Shown here piece by piece: positions 8,395 through 16,543 of a stretch of 24,310 nucleotides of DNA. The stretch's first letter is position 1. Each line of letters starts with the position of its first letter. Origin of the DNA: an uncultured Flavobacteriaceae bacterium (lineage in GTDB: Bacteria; Bacteroidota; Bacteroidia; Flavobacteriales; Flavobacteriaceae); contig CAJWAY010000006.1 in assembly GCA_913020685.1 (NCBI GenBank), forward strand, positions 1 to 24,310, read 5' to 3'. The translations under genes were made by a program, and so were the position numbers. The notes under the pieces are model-generated. The model did not search any database, was not told the DNA's origin, and worked only from the letters and a program-made list of their open reading frames with translations.

Positions 8395-9810
8395 ATGAAA
8401 AAACTTCAAGCTACACTCTTATTTTTATGTCTTATGTTATTTTCGGGATGTGAAAAGGGTTATTTGGACGAACCCAAACCCACCGAATCGGTAAATTCAT
8501 CGGTGATTTTTGAATCCGCAGATGGCGCAAAAGCCTTTATGTCAGGTATACTGAGAACAAGTAGAAGCCAATTTACTAGAACAGACGCCGGAGGTTTATA
8601 CTCCATGTATTTTGCTAGAGTTGTTAAAGGTAATGACTTAATTATGGGATTCCAATGGTATCTCTTTGATTATGAAAATGACAATAGGGAGCCTACTTAT
8701 GCTCGAACTCTATTCAGTTGGGAATTTCCTTACTATATGATCAATCAATTGAATCAATTCATTGTGGGAATAAACGGAAGTACTACATTATCAGAAGTTG
8801 AAAAAGACGGGTTTTTAGGTCAAGCCTACACCATGCGTGCATTTTATTATTTTCAACTCGCCATGGAGTTCCAACACACCTATGCTTATGACCTTACACT
8901 CCCTGCTCCTCCAATTTATTCTGAGCCAGCTATTGAGGGAAAAGAGATGTCCACTTTGGGTGAACTTTATGATTTTATAATTGCAGATCTCAGTGCAGCA
9001 GTTCAAACTACTCCTGATGAAAGAACCAACAAATCATACGTAAACCGGAATGTAGCTTATGCAATAATGGCTAGGGTCCAGTTGGTTATGGGCAACTGGC
9101 AAGAGGCAGCCAATGCTGCGGCAATTGCAAGGCAAGGCTATCCTCTTAACCCCAATCAATATCCTATGGGTTTTGACGACATGAATGCCAGTGAATGGAT
9201 TTGGGCTATGCCACAACGTGCAGACCAAAGCAATTATTTTTATATTGCTCCCCATGCCTTTACAGACAATATCAACGATGGGTATGGCAAGGCTTACTGG
9301 AACAAAGATTTTGTATCACTTTTCAGTTCCTCAGATGTTAGAAATACCTTTTTTGATATCTTTAGTATGGGGAACAGCAATCAGTATTATGCTCGGGCCT
9401 CCTATAAATTTATTTTTGATTTCAGTTCAGACATTCCGATCATTAGATCTCCAGAAATGATGTTGATCGAAATCGAGGCGAATGCAAGATTAGGAAAAGA
9501 AAGTGAGGCCAGTACTATGTTGTTTTCATTACAACAAAACCGAGATCCAGATGCAGTAGCTTCAGGAAATACAGGAAACGCTTTAATTGAGGAAATTCTG
9601 ATTGAGAGAAGAAAGGAATTATATGGTGAAATTGGGGTAGAGTGGTTTGACGCTAAACGACTAAGAAAAGGAATTACTCGGACAGGAAATCACAGGGTTG
9701 GGAGTTCTGCCAATTTGCTTCCTGATGATAAAAAGTTTTTCCTTAAAATTCCACAGAAAGAAATCGACGCAAATCTAAATATCGATGAGTCGATCAACAC
9801 TAACCGATAA
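8395..9810 (+). CDS. SusD/RagB-family surface nutrient-binding lipoprotein
   Basis: A TTG at 8389 would extend the frame by two codons. The ATG at 8395 is chosen because it opens a lipoprotein signal peptide with lipobox LFSGC (lipidated Cys19) after MKKLQ. The product has 471 residues. The SusD fold is supported by the TPR-like segment LGQAYTMRAFYYFQLAM and by the C-terminal ILIERRKELYGEIGVEWFDAKRL, a family hallmark. SusD-like lipoproteins form a lid on their SusC partner and capture the ligand. This pair is separated by 10 bases and must be co-transcribed. No polysaccharide-degrading enzyme, sensor or sigma factor is next to it, so glycan use cannot be assumed. Confidence 0.94.
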   Translation: MKKLQATLLFLCLMLFSGCEKGYLDEPKPTESVNSSVIFESADGAKAFMSGILRTSRSQFTRTDAGGLYSMYFARVVKGNDLIMGFQWYLFDYENDNREPTYARTLFSWEFPYYMINQLNQFIVGINGSTTLSEVEKDGFLGQAYTMRAFYYFQLAMEFQHTYAYDLTLPAPPIYSEPAIEGKEMSTLGELYDFIIADLSAAVQTTPDERTNKSYVNRNVAYAIMARVQLVMGNWQEAANAAAIARQGYPLNPNQYPMGFDDMNASEWIWAMPQRADQSNYFYIAPHAFTDNINDGYGKAYWNKDFVSLFSSSDVRNTFFDIFSMGNSNQYYARASYKFIFDFSSDIPIIRSPEMMLIEIEANARLGKESEASTMLFSLQQNRDPDAVASGNTGNALIEEILIERRKELYGEIGVEWFDAKRLRKGITRTGNHRVGSSANLLPDDKKFFLKIPQKEIDANLNIDESINTNR

Positions 9811-9964
9811 AAGCTTTTTCCATTTTTCAGAGGAATTCTCAATTCTAAAAATTTAATTCGAAATTTCTTAAGAATCGTCGAATGGGCAAAAAGATCCTTG
9901 TTTCATAAATAAAAATTTCAAAACAGTGATTAAAACAACATGGATAAATTTTTATCATAAGGAC

Positions 9965-10006
9965 ATGACAAAATTTCAGCGAATCAATCCAAACTTACAC
10001 GAATGA
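9965..10006 (+). CDS. Possible 13-codon leader peptide before rlmB
   Basis: An ATG at 9965 opens a 13-codon frame (MTKFQRINPNLHE) whose TGA overlaps the rlmB ATG in an ATGA arrangement (10003-10006). AAGGA lies just before the ATG, although it is closer than a normal ribosome-binding site. The frame is not that of rlmB, so it is not an extension of it. The overlap suggests translational coupling, but a frame this short can occur by chance. Confidence 0.25.
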   Translation: MTKFQRINPNLHE

Positions 10007-10749
10007 AAACAGCTCAAGAAATTTATGGTATTCGTGCAATCATGGAAGCCATTGTCCAGGAAAAAACCATAGATAAGGTTTGGCTGCTAAAAGGGCAACA
10101 AGGTCAATTATTCAAACACTTGGAGCAAAAAATACACGAGAAAGGAATTTCGCATAGCTATGTTCCTGTTGAACGCTTGGAGCGTTTTTCCAATCAAAAC
10201 CACCAAGGGGCAGTTGCCAGAATTGCTCCTATTAATTTCGTATCCTTAGAGGATCTTATAGAAAAAAACAATGGCAAAAATGCGATCTATCTGCTTCTTG
10301 ACGGCATAACGGATACGAGAAATTTGGGAGCCATACTAAGAACAGCCGCTGCGGTTGGTATCAATGGTATAGTTTTACCACAGACTGGTTCTGCCCCTAT
10401 CAATTCCGATACGGTCAAGACTTCTTCCGGAGGTATTTTTTCGGTTCCATTGGTAAAAGTTAATCATCTTAAAGATGCACTGTTTTTGTTTCAGGCTAAT
10501 GAAATAAAAACACTAGCCGTAAGCGAAAAAGCCGAAAAAACTGCCTATGAATATTCTTTTGAGGATTCTATTGCACTGATCATGGGGTCTGAGGATAAAG
10601 GGATCCAAAAAGGGCTTTTAAAAGTTGCTGATAGTACTGTAAAACTTCCTATGAGTGAGCAAATGGATTCCCTAAATGTGAGTGTAGCCTGTGGGGTAAT
10701 GCTCTATGAAATTCACCGGCAACAAAATTTTATATTTAATAACAAATAA
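10003..10749 (+). CDS. rlmB: 23S rRNA (guanosine-2'-O-)-methyltransferase RlmB
   Basis: A 248-residue SPOUT (TrmH/SpoU) methyltransferase. The N-terminus MKTAQEIYGIRAIMEAI and the following substrate-binding domain with NHQGAVARI (about 66-74) are typical of RlmB, which methylates the ribose of G2251 in the P-loop of 23S rRNA. The catalytic domain shows motif 1 DGITDTRNLGAILRT (about 100-114), motif 2 IMGSEDKGI and motif 3 LPMSEQMDSLNVSVA, which form the knotted SAM site. It starts about 190 bases after susD, with no clear promoter between, and runs almost directly into rarA. The other SPOUT gene at 16544-17263 is more divergent, so RlmB is assigned here. Confidence 0.93.
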   Translation: MKTAQEIYGIRAIMEAIVQEKTIDKVWLLKGQQGQLFKHLEQKIHEKGISHSYVPVERLERFSNQNHQGAVARIAPINFVSLEDLIEKNNGKNAIYLLLDGITDTRNLGAILRTAAAVGINGIVLPQTGSAPINSDTVKTSSGGIFSVPLVKVNHLKDALFLFQANEIKTLAVSEKAEKTAYEYSFEDSIALIMGSEDKGIQKGLLKVADSTVKLPMSEQMDSLNVSVACGVMLYEIHRQQNFIFNNK

Positions 10750-10750
10750 C

Positions 10751-12025
10751 ATGAAAACCCCATTGGCTGAGAGAATGCGACCTAAAAGCCTCGAAGAATA
10801 TGTGGGTCAAGAACATCTAATCGGCCCGAATGGCGGACTTACTCCTTTCTTAAAAAGTGGAAACCTACCCTCCATGATTTTATGGGGTCCTCCTGGCACT
10901 GGAAAAACGACTCTAGCTAGACTTTTGGCGTTGCAGAATAAACGACCCTTTTACCAACTCTCCGCTATTAATTCGGGAGTAAAAGAAATTAGAGAGATTC
11001 TTCAAAAAGCAGAACATAGCGGTAGTTTATTTTCCGGGAGAAGCCCTCTTTTATTTATAGACGAGATTCACCGCTTCAGTAAATCACAACAAGATTCACT
11101 TTTGGGGGCGGTTGAGAAAGGAAGTATCACATTGATTGGAGCCACAACAGAAAATCCAAGTTTTGAGGTCATCAATGCACTATTATCTAGGTGCCAGGTT
11201 TATATCCTCAATCCTCTAGATAGACAACATTTACAACAATTGATCTTCAATGCCCTTGATAACGACATTGAATTGAAAAATAAAAAAATTGAAATCCTCG
11301 AAAACGAAGCACTATTAAAAATTTCTGGAGGCGACGCCAGAAAATTACTTTCAGCCCTAGAATTGGTAGTCCACAGCACACCTGAACCCATTAAAATTGA
11401 AAATGCTACAGTATTGGAAAAAGTTCAGACTCAAATGGCAATGTTTGATAAAAATGGTGATTTACATTACGATATAATTTCTGCCTTTATCAAATCTATT
11501 CGTGGAAGTGATCCTAATGGAGCTACATATTGGTTGGCGAGAATGATTGAAGGAGGAGAAGAAGTAAAGTTTATAGCTCGTAGGATGTTGATCCTTGCAT
11601 CAGAGGATATCGGGAACGCCAATCCTAGTGCACTGGTTTTAGCCAACAGCACTTTTCAGGCAGTTAATGCATTGGGTTTACCAGAAGCTAGAATCCCCCT
11701 AAGCCAGTGCGCAATTTATCTAGCTAGTTCCGAAAAAAGCAATGCATCTTACATAGCCATAAATAAGGCACAACAAAAAGTAAAAGAAACAGGAGATCTC
11801 GGCGTTCCCCTATCACTTCGTAATTCTTCTGCACAACTAATGAAAGAACTTGGTAATGGTAAAAAATATCAATATGCGCATGATCATGAAAATAATTTCA
11901 TCGATATGGAATTTCTCCCGAAAGATTTAGAGGGTTTCCGGTTTTATGATCCAGGAGAAAATACAAAAGAAGATCAAATTCGAAAGTTTTTAAAATCGAG
12001 GTGGAGAGACAAATACGGTTATTAA
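10751..12025 (+). CDS. rarA: Replication-associated recombination protein A (RarA/MgsA), AAA+ ATPase
   Basis: The open frame begins at 10706 inside rlmB, but the ATG at 10751 gives the family N-terminus MKTPLAERMRPKSLEEYVGQ and leaves one base between the genes. The product is 424 residues, the usual length. Walker A is GPPGTGKTT (residues 46-54), Walker B is FIDEIHRF (D104, E105), and TTENPSFEV is the sensor region. A clamp-loader-like helical domain and the MgsA C-terminal domain (GSDPNGATYWLARM, then LASEDIGNANP) follow. RarA acts at stalled replication forks with SSB and RecA-related repair. It is probably co-transcribed with rlmB. Its stop codon overlaps that of the convergent trkH. Confidence 0.95.
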   Translation: MKTPLAERMRPKSLEEYVGQEHLIGPNGGLTPFLKSGNLPSMILWGPPGTGKTTLARLLALQNKRPFYQLSAINSGVKEIREILQKAEHSGSLFSGRSPLLFIDEIHRFSKSQQDSLLGAVEKGSITLIGATTENPSFEVINALLSRCQVYILNPLDRQHLQQLIFNALDNDIELKNKKIEILENEALLKISGGDARKLLSALELVVHSTPEPIKIENATVLEKVQTQMAMFDKNGDLHYDIISAFIKSIRGSDPNGATYWLARMIEGGEEVKFIARRMLILASEDIGNANPSALVLANSTFQAVNALGLPEARIPLSQCAIYLASSEKSNASYIAINKAQQKVKETGDLGVPLSLRNSSAQLMKELGNGKKYQYAHDHENNFIDMEFLPKDLEGFRFYDPGENTKEDQIRKFLKSRWRDKYGY

Positions 12026-13518
12026 TTTTTCATCCAAAAAAATGGTGTGAACAAAATCAAGACTGTAAATAATTCCAGACGACCCATCAACATCAAGAAT
12101 GAGGACCAATACTTACCTAAGGCTGGCAATTGACTGTAATTACTTGATGGGCCGAAATCCCCTATTGCAGGACCAACATTTCCAAGGGAAGAGGCAGCTA
12201 CCCCCACTGCATTTTCAAAGTCTAATCCCATAAAACCAAAAACCAAGCTCCCTGTAATGAAGGAGATCATGTAAAGGATAAAAAAGCCTAATATATTACC
12301 AATGATTTCCTTGCTGACAACCTTACCATTGTATCGGGATTGAATTATGGCATTAGGGTGTAAAGCCCTCTTGAATTCAAGAAATCCACTTTTAATCATC
12401 AGCAAATGTCTGACAACTTTTATACCCCCTGATGTGCTTCCAGCGGATCCTCCCAAAAACATCAAACCAAAAAAGAAAATAGTCATAAAGGGACTCCAAG
12501 CCGTGTAGTCAGCCGTCACGAATCCTGTGGTTGTAACGATGGCTAAAACTTGAAAAAAAGAATGCCTAAAACTACTTTCAGTTTTTCCCCAAACTTGAGG
12601 GTGGTTAAAGGAGTCATTAGCAAGATCGACTTGGCTTATTAATACGGCAAAAACTATCATGGAAAAGAAAAAAATAATCTTTGCAAAAGTCAAGAATTCA
12701 TCATCTTGGAAAACTTTTTTGATTTTACCAGTAAGAGCAAAATAACTTAAGACAAAATTCGATCCTGCCAAAAACATAAAAACCATTATGATGTAGTGTA
12801 CCCAAGGCAAATGATTCCAGTAAGCCAAACTAATATTTTTGGTTGAAAACCCTCCGGATGCCATTGTACTCATGGCATGATTGATTGCGTCGAAGATAGA
12901 CATCCCGGCCAAATATAGTAGAAGGGTTTCTGCAATTGTAAGGGTAAAATAGATCAACCATAACCTTTTTGCAGTATCGGTGATTCTGGGGTGTAATTTG
13001 TCGCTATTGGGCCCAGGAGCCTCTGCAGTAAACAACTGCATACCTCCAATACCAAGTAGGGGAAGAATAGCAATCGCCAAAACAATAATGCCCATTCCTC
13101 CAATCCAATGGGTCATACTCCGCCAAAAAAGAATTCCAGCTGGTAAGGATTCTATATCAGTCAATATCGTAGATCCAGTTGCGGTATAGCCCGACATGGT
13201 TTCAAAAAAAACAGAGGGCAAATCTTCAATGGTATCAGTCAGGATATAAGGAATCATTCCGGTGAGCGTCATCACCACCCATCCCAATGTTACAATCAAA
13301 TATCCCTCTCTTTTATGAATTTGAGGTTCGTGGTTTCTGGAAATCAACATCATAAATCCCCCCAAAATCATAACGACAAATGCAGAAACAGTCATTTGAA
13401 AAGTCACGGTGTCTTTCGATAGCCAACTAGCAATGGTCGCCAAAAGCATCAAACCTCCATTGAAAAGTAACAACACACCTATGATGTAGATAATAACTTT
13501 ATGATTTAACTTGGACAT
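12022..13518 (-). CDS. trkH: TrkH-family potassium uptake channel subunit
   Basis: The frame can be extended to 13575, but that would enter trkA. The ATG at 13518 gives MSKLNHKVIIYIIGVLLL, a natural membrane start, and 498 residues. The protein is polytopic, with the four P-loop repeats expected of Trk/Ktr channels: SGYTATGSTI, STMASGGFST, VTTTGFVTADY and SLGNVGPAIG. These carry the selectivity-filter glycines. The family signature GSTSGGIKVVRH is also present. TrkH moves potassium across the inner membrane and is gated by TrkA. It follows trkA by 8 bases. Its TAA overlaps the rarA stop (12022-12025), so no terminator separates the convergent units. Confidence 0.95.
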   Translation of the reverse strand: MSKLNHKVIIYIIGVLLLFNGGLMLLATIASWLSKDTVTFQMTVSAFVVMILGGFMMLISRNHEPQIHKREGYLIVTLGWVVMTLTGMIPYILTDTIEDLPSVFFETMSGYTATGSTILTDIESLPAGILFWRSMTHWIGGMGIIVLAIAILPLLGIGGMQLFTAEAPGPNSDKLHPRITDTAKRLWLIYFTLTIAETLLLYLAGMSIFDAINHAMSTMASGGFSTKNISLAYWNHLPWVHYIIMVFMFLAGSNFVLSYFALTGKIKKVFQDDEFLTFAKIIFFFSMIVFAVLISQVDLANDSFNHPQVWGKTESSFRHSFFQVLAIVTTTGFVTADYTAWSPFMTIFFFGLMFLGGSAGSTSGGIKVVRHLLMIKSGFLEFKRALHPNAIIQSRYNGKVVSKEIIGNILGFFILYMISFITGSLVFGFMGLDFENAVGVAASSLGNVGPAIGDFGPSSNYSQLPALGKYWSSFLMLMGRLELFTVLILFTPFFWMKN

Positions 13519-13526
13519 CTGATTTT

Positions 13527-14876
13527 CTATAAAAACAAACTTTCGACTCGTTCTATAGAGCGAGGCATCGCACAAACGACAACTCGGTCTCCAGGCATAA
13601 TATTATAATCTCCCAAAGCGATGACTCCTCTACCATCACGAATCACTCCACCGATAGTGGCCATTCTTGGGAAATCTAGGTCTTTAATTTTATGGTTAGC
13701 AACCTTTGAGTCTGGTTTGACCACGAACTCCAAAATTTCAGCATTAAGGTTGTTTAGAGTCCTCATATCAACCACTTCGCCCCTTCTGATGTATCTGAAA
13801 ATAGTATTAGCCGTGAGCAGTTTTTTATTGATCAGAGTATCGATTCCTATAGCTTGAGAAAGATGGAAATAGTCCATATTCTCAACAAGTGCAATCGTCT
13901 TTTCGACTCCCTTGGAACTTGCCATAAGACAAGACATGATATTAGTTTCTGAGTTTTCGGTAACCGATATGAAAGCATCCATAGACTCAATAGACTCCTC
14001 TTCCAATAATTCAGAATTTCTTCCATCTCCATGAATAACCATCAAATCTGGTAATTCATCTGAGATTTCCAATGCTTTAAGTTTGTTTTGTTCCAATAAA
14101 ATGACTCTGAATTTATTTTCACAAAGCTCTCTTGCAGTATTGATACCAATCCTGCTTCCTCCTAGGATCATAACATTTTTGATAGGTTTATTGCTTCGAC
14201 CCGAAAGTTTCTGAATTTCCTCAACTCCCTCTTGAAGCGTAATGAAAAAAACAGTATCTCCTACCTCAAAAACTGTGTCTCCTCTTGGAATTAAGGTAAA
14301 TTGGGTTCCTTTACGCTGAACTGCAATCGGCATAAAATGTACATCTGGGAAGATGGAGGCTGCCTCTTTTACTGATTTACCAACAAAAGGAACATTGCTG
14401 CCCAACTGAGTTCCAATCATTGTTAAGGCCCCATCTTCAAACTCATAACTGTTACTAAAAGCAGATTGATCAAGTAATTGCTGAATTTCTTCTGCGGCAA
14501 GCTCTTCGGGAGAAATTAGTTCGTCCACTCCAATATCACTAAAACTAATCGATTTGTCAGTATTAGTGTATTCAATATTGGAAATTCGAGCAATTGTCCT
14601 TTTAGACCCTAACTGTTTGGCCAAAGCACAAATAATAATGTTTTCTGATTCTGAAGCAGTTACAGCTATCAGAAGATCTGCCTCAGCAGCCTCTGATTCT
14701 TTTAATACCGATAGTGAACAGGCATTTCCCTTTAAGGTTTTGATATCTAAATGCCCTTCAGCATAATTCAATCGATCGCGCTCAATATCTATTAAAGTGA
14801 TGTCAAGAGACTCGTAAGATAGTAGTTTTGCTAAATGGAAACCTACTTCTCCGGCTCCTGCTATTATTATTTTCAT
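13527..14876 (-). CDS. trkA: Trk potassium system regulatory subunit TrkA
   Basis: A 449-residue cytoplasmic protein with two tandem RCK units. The first Rossmann fold begins MKIIIAGAGEVGFHL (GAGEVG at 7-12) with acidic IDIERDRL at the end of the second strand. The second repeats this with ILGGSRIG near residue 236. Each N-terminal RCK domain is followed by an RCK-C segment (VGKSVKEAA..., then VANHKIKDL...). TrkA binds NAD(H)/ATP and gates TrkH. It is the first gene of the trkA-trkH unit. A -7 element (14899-14906) sits 22 bases before the start codon. Confidence 0.95.
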   Translation of the reverse strand: MKIIIAGAGEVGFHLAKLLSYESLDITLIDIERDRLNYAEGHLDIKTLKGNACSLSVLKESEAAEADLLIAVTASESENIIICALAKQLGSKRTIARISNIEYTNTDKSISFSDIGVDELISPEELAAEEIQQLLDQSAFSNSYEFEDGALTMIGTQLGSNVPFVGKSVKEAASIFPDVHFMPIAVQRKGTQFTLIPRGDTVFEVGDTVFFITLQEGVEEIQKLSGRSNKPIKNVMILGGSRIGINTARELCENKFRVILLEQNKLKALEISDELPDLMVIHGDGRNSELLEEESIESMDAFISVTENSETNIMSCLMASSKGVEKTIALVENMDYFHLSQAIGIDTLINKKLLTANTIFRYIRRGEVVDMRTLNNLNAEILEFVVKPDSKVANHKIKDLDFPRMATIGGVIRDGRGVIALGDYNIMPGDRVVVCAMPRSIERVESLFL

Positions 14877-14898
14877 AAAATAATTCGAAAACTTAGTG

Positions 14899-14906
14899 CA
14901 AATATA
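14899..14906 (-). promoter_or_regulatory. -7 promoter element of trkA-trkH
   Basis: TATATTTG followed by CAC on the minus strand matches the Bacteroidota -7 consensus and the extended form seen at the rpsL and rpsO promoters. No TTG is at the usual -33 distance, where an A-run occurs instead. The predicted leader is about 16 bases. Confidence 0.55.
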
Positions 14907-15052
14907 ATAAAACCATTGGGGTCTTTTTTTTCTAATTTATGAAACTCAAATGAAGTGATTTATACAGACATCATAAATACATTAGGGGGTAATTTAATCA
15001 TAGTTGACTGTATCATATCTAACAGATGAATCAAATGGCTTCCATATTATTA

Positions 15053-15060
15053 TATCTTTG
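15053..15060 (+). promoter_or_regulatory. -7 promoter element abutting the menG start codon
   Basis: TATCTTTG, continued by CAC and then directly by the ATG at 15064. A start site about 4-7 bases after the element would fall on or beside the A of the ATG, predicting a leaderless or nearly leaderless mRNA. No -33 TTG was found at 15030-15035. Confidence 0.5.
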
Positions 15061-15063
15061 CAC

Positions 15064-15804
15064 ATGAGAAAAAAGCAGGTGATTCCTTACCCAGGCAAAA
15101 AAAAATCAAAAAAAGCACAAATTCGTCAAATGTTTGACGGAATTTCTCCCGAATACGATCTGATGAATCGTATTATTACCGGTGGTGCAGACATTAAATG
15201 GAGAAAGAATGTTGTAGCTATACTTTTACCTAAAAAACCTAAAAAAATTTTGGATGTTGCCACTGGAACAGGTGATTTAGCTATTTCGCTTTCTGAAACA
15301 AATGCCACTGAAATCATCGGCATAGATATTTCTGTTGGAATGCTTGATATTGGTAAAAAAAAGGTGAAAAAGCACAAGCGCAATAAAAAAATTAAACTTG
15401 AAATTGGAGATTCTGAGCAAATAGACTATCCTTCTAATTATTTCGATGCTGTTACTGTTGCTTTTGGAGTCAGAAATTTCGAAAATCTCGAGAAAGGACT
15501 TTCAGAAATCCAAAGGGTATTGCGCCCAGGAGGGGATTTAATTATTTTAGAAACTGCAGTCCCCCAAAAAATTCCTATGCGCCTTTTTTACCAATTATTC
15601 ACCCAATTTATAATGCCGCTTATGAGTTGGATTTTTTCTAAAGATAAATCTGCTTACAAATATTTGTCTTACTCTGCAAATAGGTTTCCCTTCGGAAAGG
15701 CTTTCAACAATATTTTAGAAAAAAACGGGTTTATAGGGGTAGAGGATATTCCACAAACCTTTGGAGTAGCTTCTATTTATCGTGCGCAAAAACCGACATC
15801 ATAA
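15064..15804 (+). CDS. ubiE: Demethylmenaquinone methyltransferase (MenG/UbiE family)
   Basis: The longest frame begins at 15004, but the ATG at 15064 matches the family N-terminus and gives 246 residues. A short basic tail (KKKSKKAQ) leads into QMFDGISPEYDLMNRIITGG, the UbiE signature region. SAM-binding motif I is DVATGTGDLAI (64-74), acidic IGIDIS follows, and a later motif is RPGGDLIILE. The enzyme performs the last C-methylation of menaquinone; Bacteroidota use menaquinone, so MenG is the more accurate role. The porT start codon lies inside its last codons (23-base overlap). A promoter element immediately precedes the ATG. Confidence 0.93.
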   Translation: MRKKQVIPYPGKKKSKKAQIRQMFDGISPEYDLMNRIITGGADIKWRKNVVAILLPKKPKKILDVATGTGDLAISLSETNATEIIGIDISVGMLDIGKKKVKKHKRNKKIKLEIGDSEQIDYPSNYFDAVTVAFGVRNFENLEKGLSEIQRVLRPGGDLIILETAVPQKIPMRLFYQLFTQFIMPLMSWIFSKDKSAYKYLSYSANRFPFGKAFNNILEKNGFIGVEDIPQTFGVASIYRAQKPTS

Positions 15805-16534
15805 AATAATTAACTTAATTGTAGTCCTAATACAGTTAATTAGTATAACAGCCCATGCTCAATATCCCACTGTAAGGGAAACAATAATAAATCTTCCAAC
15901 TTTCGATGATCGTTTTCTGCACTATGGATATTTTGTTGGTTTGAACTCCTATGACTTCAAGTTTTCATATCATAAGGAGTATTACACTGATAAATTTAAG
16001 GATATTGAGCTAAATCCCTCAATAGGATTTAATGTTGGATTGATTGGTGATTTGAGAATCAACAAATATATCAACATCCGAATCGAGCCTGGCTTGTATT
16101 ATTCCAAAAGAGATTTAATATTTCCAGAGCATTCTGTTTTTACTGATGAGACCGACCGTTTAAGAGAAGTTAAATCGACCTATATTCATATTCCTTTAAT
16201 AGCTAAATTAAGCGCTGCACGTATTAATAATTTCAGACCATTTGTGTTGCTTGGTATTTCAAAAGATTTCAATTTGTCGAGTAATCATAAAAATGTTGAT
16301 GATAATTTTAGTAACGTTTTTAGAACAGAACCTCAAAACATGAATTATGAAATTGGATTGGGTTTAGATTTTTACTTATTCTACTTTAAATTTTCTCCTT
16401 CAATTAGGGGAATATTTTCCATGCAAAATGAATTAATTCCAGACAGTGTAATTGATCCCCTTAGTAGTCCGTGGACTGGTGGTATAACAAAAATGGTCAG
16501 TAGAGGATTTGCAATCAACCTTACTTTCGAATAA
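15782..16534 (+). CDS. porT: PorT-family outer-membrane protein (type IX secretion / gliding)
   Basis: A 250-residue protein starting with GTG at 15782, inside the end of ubiE. No ATG, GTG or TTG is available between there and the signal peptide, so the overlap seems real. A basic start (RKNRHHK) is followed by a hydrophobic stretch and a cleavage site near THAQ/AHA-Q. The mature part is rich in alternating aromatic strands (YFVGLNSYDFKF, YINIRIEPGLYYS, FRPFVLLGISKDF) and ends in an aromatic strand FAINLTFE, as in a small 8-strand-type barrel. PorT is needed for type IX secretion in Porphyromonas and for gliding in Flavobacterium. The ubiE-porT neighbourhood is familiar in Flavobacteriaceae. 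General outer-membrane beta-barrel proteins of this fold are alternatives. Confidence 0.8.
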   Translation: MRKNRHHKIINLIVVLIQLISITAHAQYPTVRETIINLPTFDDRFLHYGYFVGLNSYDFKFSYHKEYYTDKFKDIELNPSIGFNVGLIGDLRINKYINIRIEPGLYYSKRDLIFPEHSVFTDETDRLREVKSTYIHIPLIAKLSAARINNFRPFVLLGISKDFNLSSNHKNVDDNFSNVFRTEPQNMNYEIGLGLDFYLFYFKFSPSIRGIFSMQNELIPDSVIDPLSSPWTGGITKMVSRGFAINLTFE

Positions 16535-16543
16535 CCCTATCTC

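Noticed and set aside
9811..10002. Terminator or promoter between susD and rlmB
   Set aside because: The region has AT-rich imperfect palindromes and a near-match TAAATTTT (9945-9952). It has no exact TAnnTTTG, no -33 element and no GC-rich stem with a T-run.
10706..10750. 15-residue N-terminal extension of RarA inside rlmB
   Set aside because: The family N-terminus (PLAERMRPKSLEEYVGQ) begins right after the ATG at 10751. The extension only reads out-of-frame rlmB sequence.
13519..13575. 19-residue N-terminal extension of TrkH into trkA
   Set aside because: It would overlap trkA by 49 bases and add polar residues before the first membrane segment. The ATG at 13518, 8 bases after trkA, fits the family.
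15004..15063. 20-residue N-terminal extension of MenG/UbiE
   Set aside because: It lacks similarity to the family, reads through the -7 element, and is not needed. The ATG at 15064 starts the expected basic tail.
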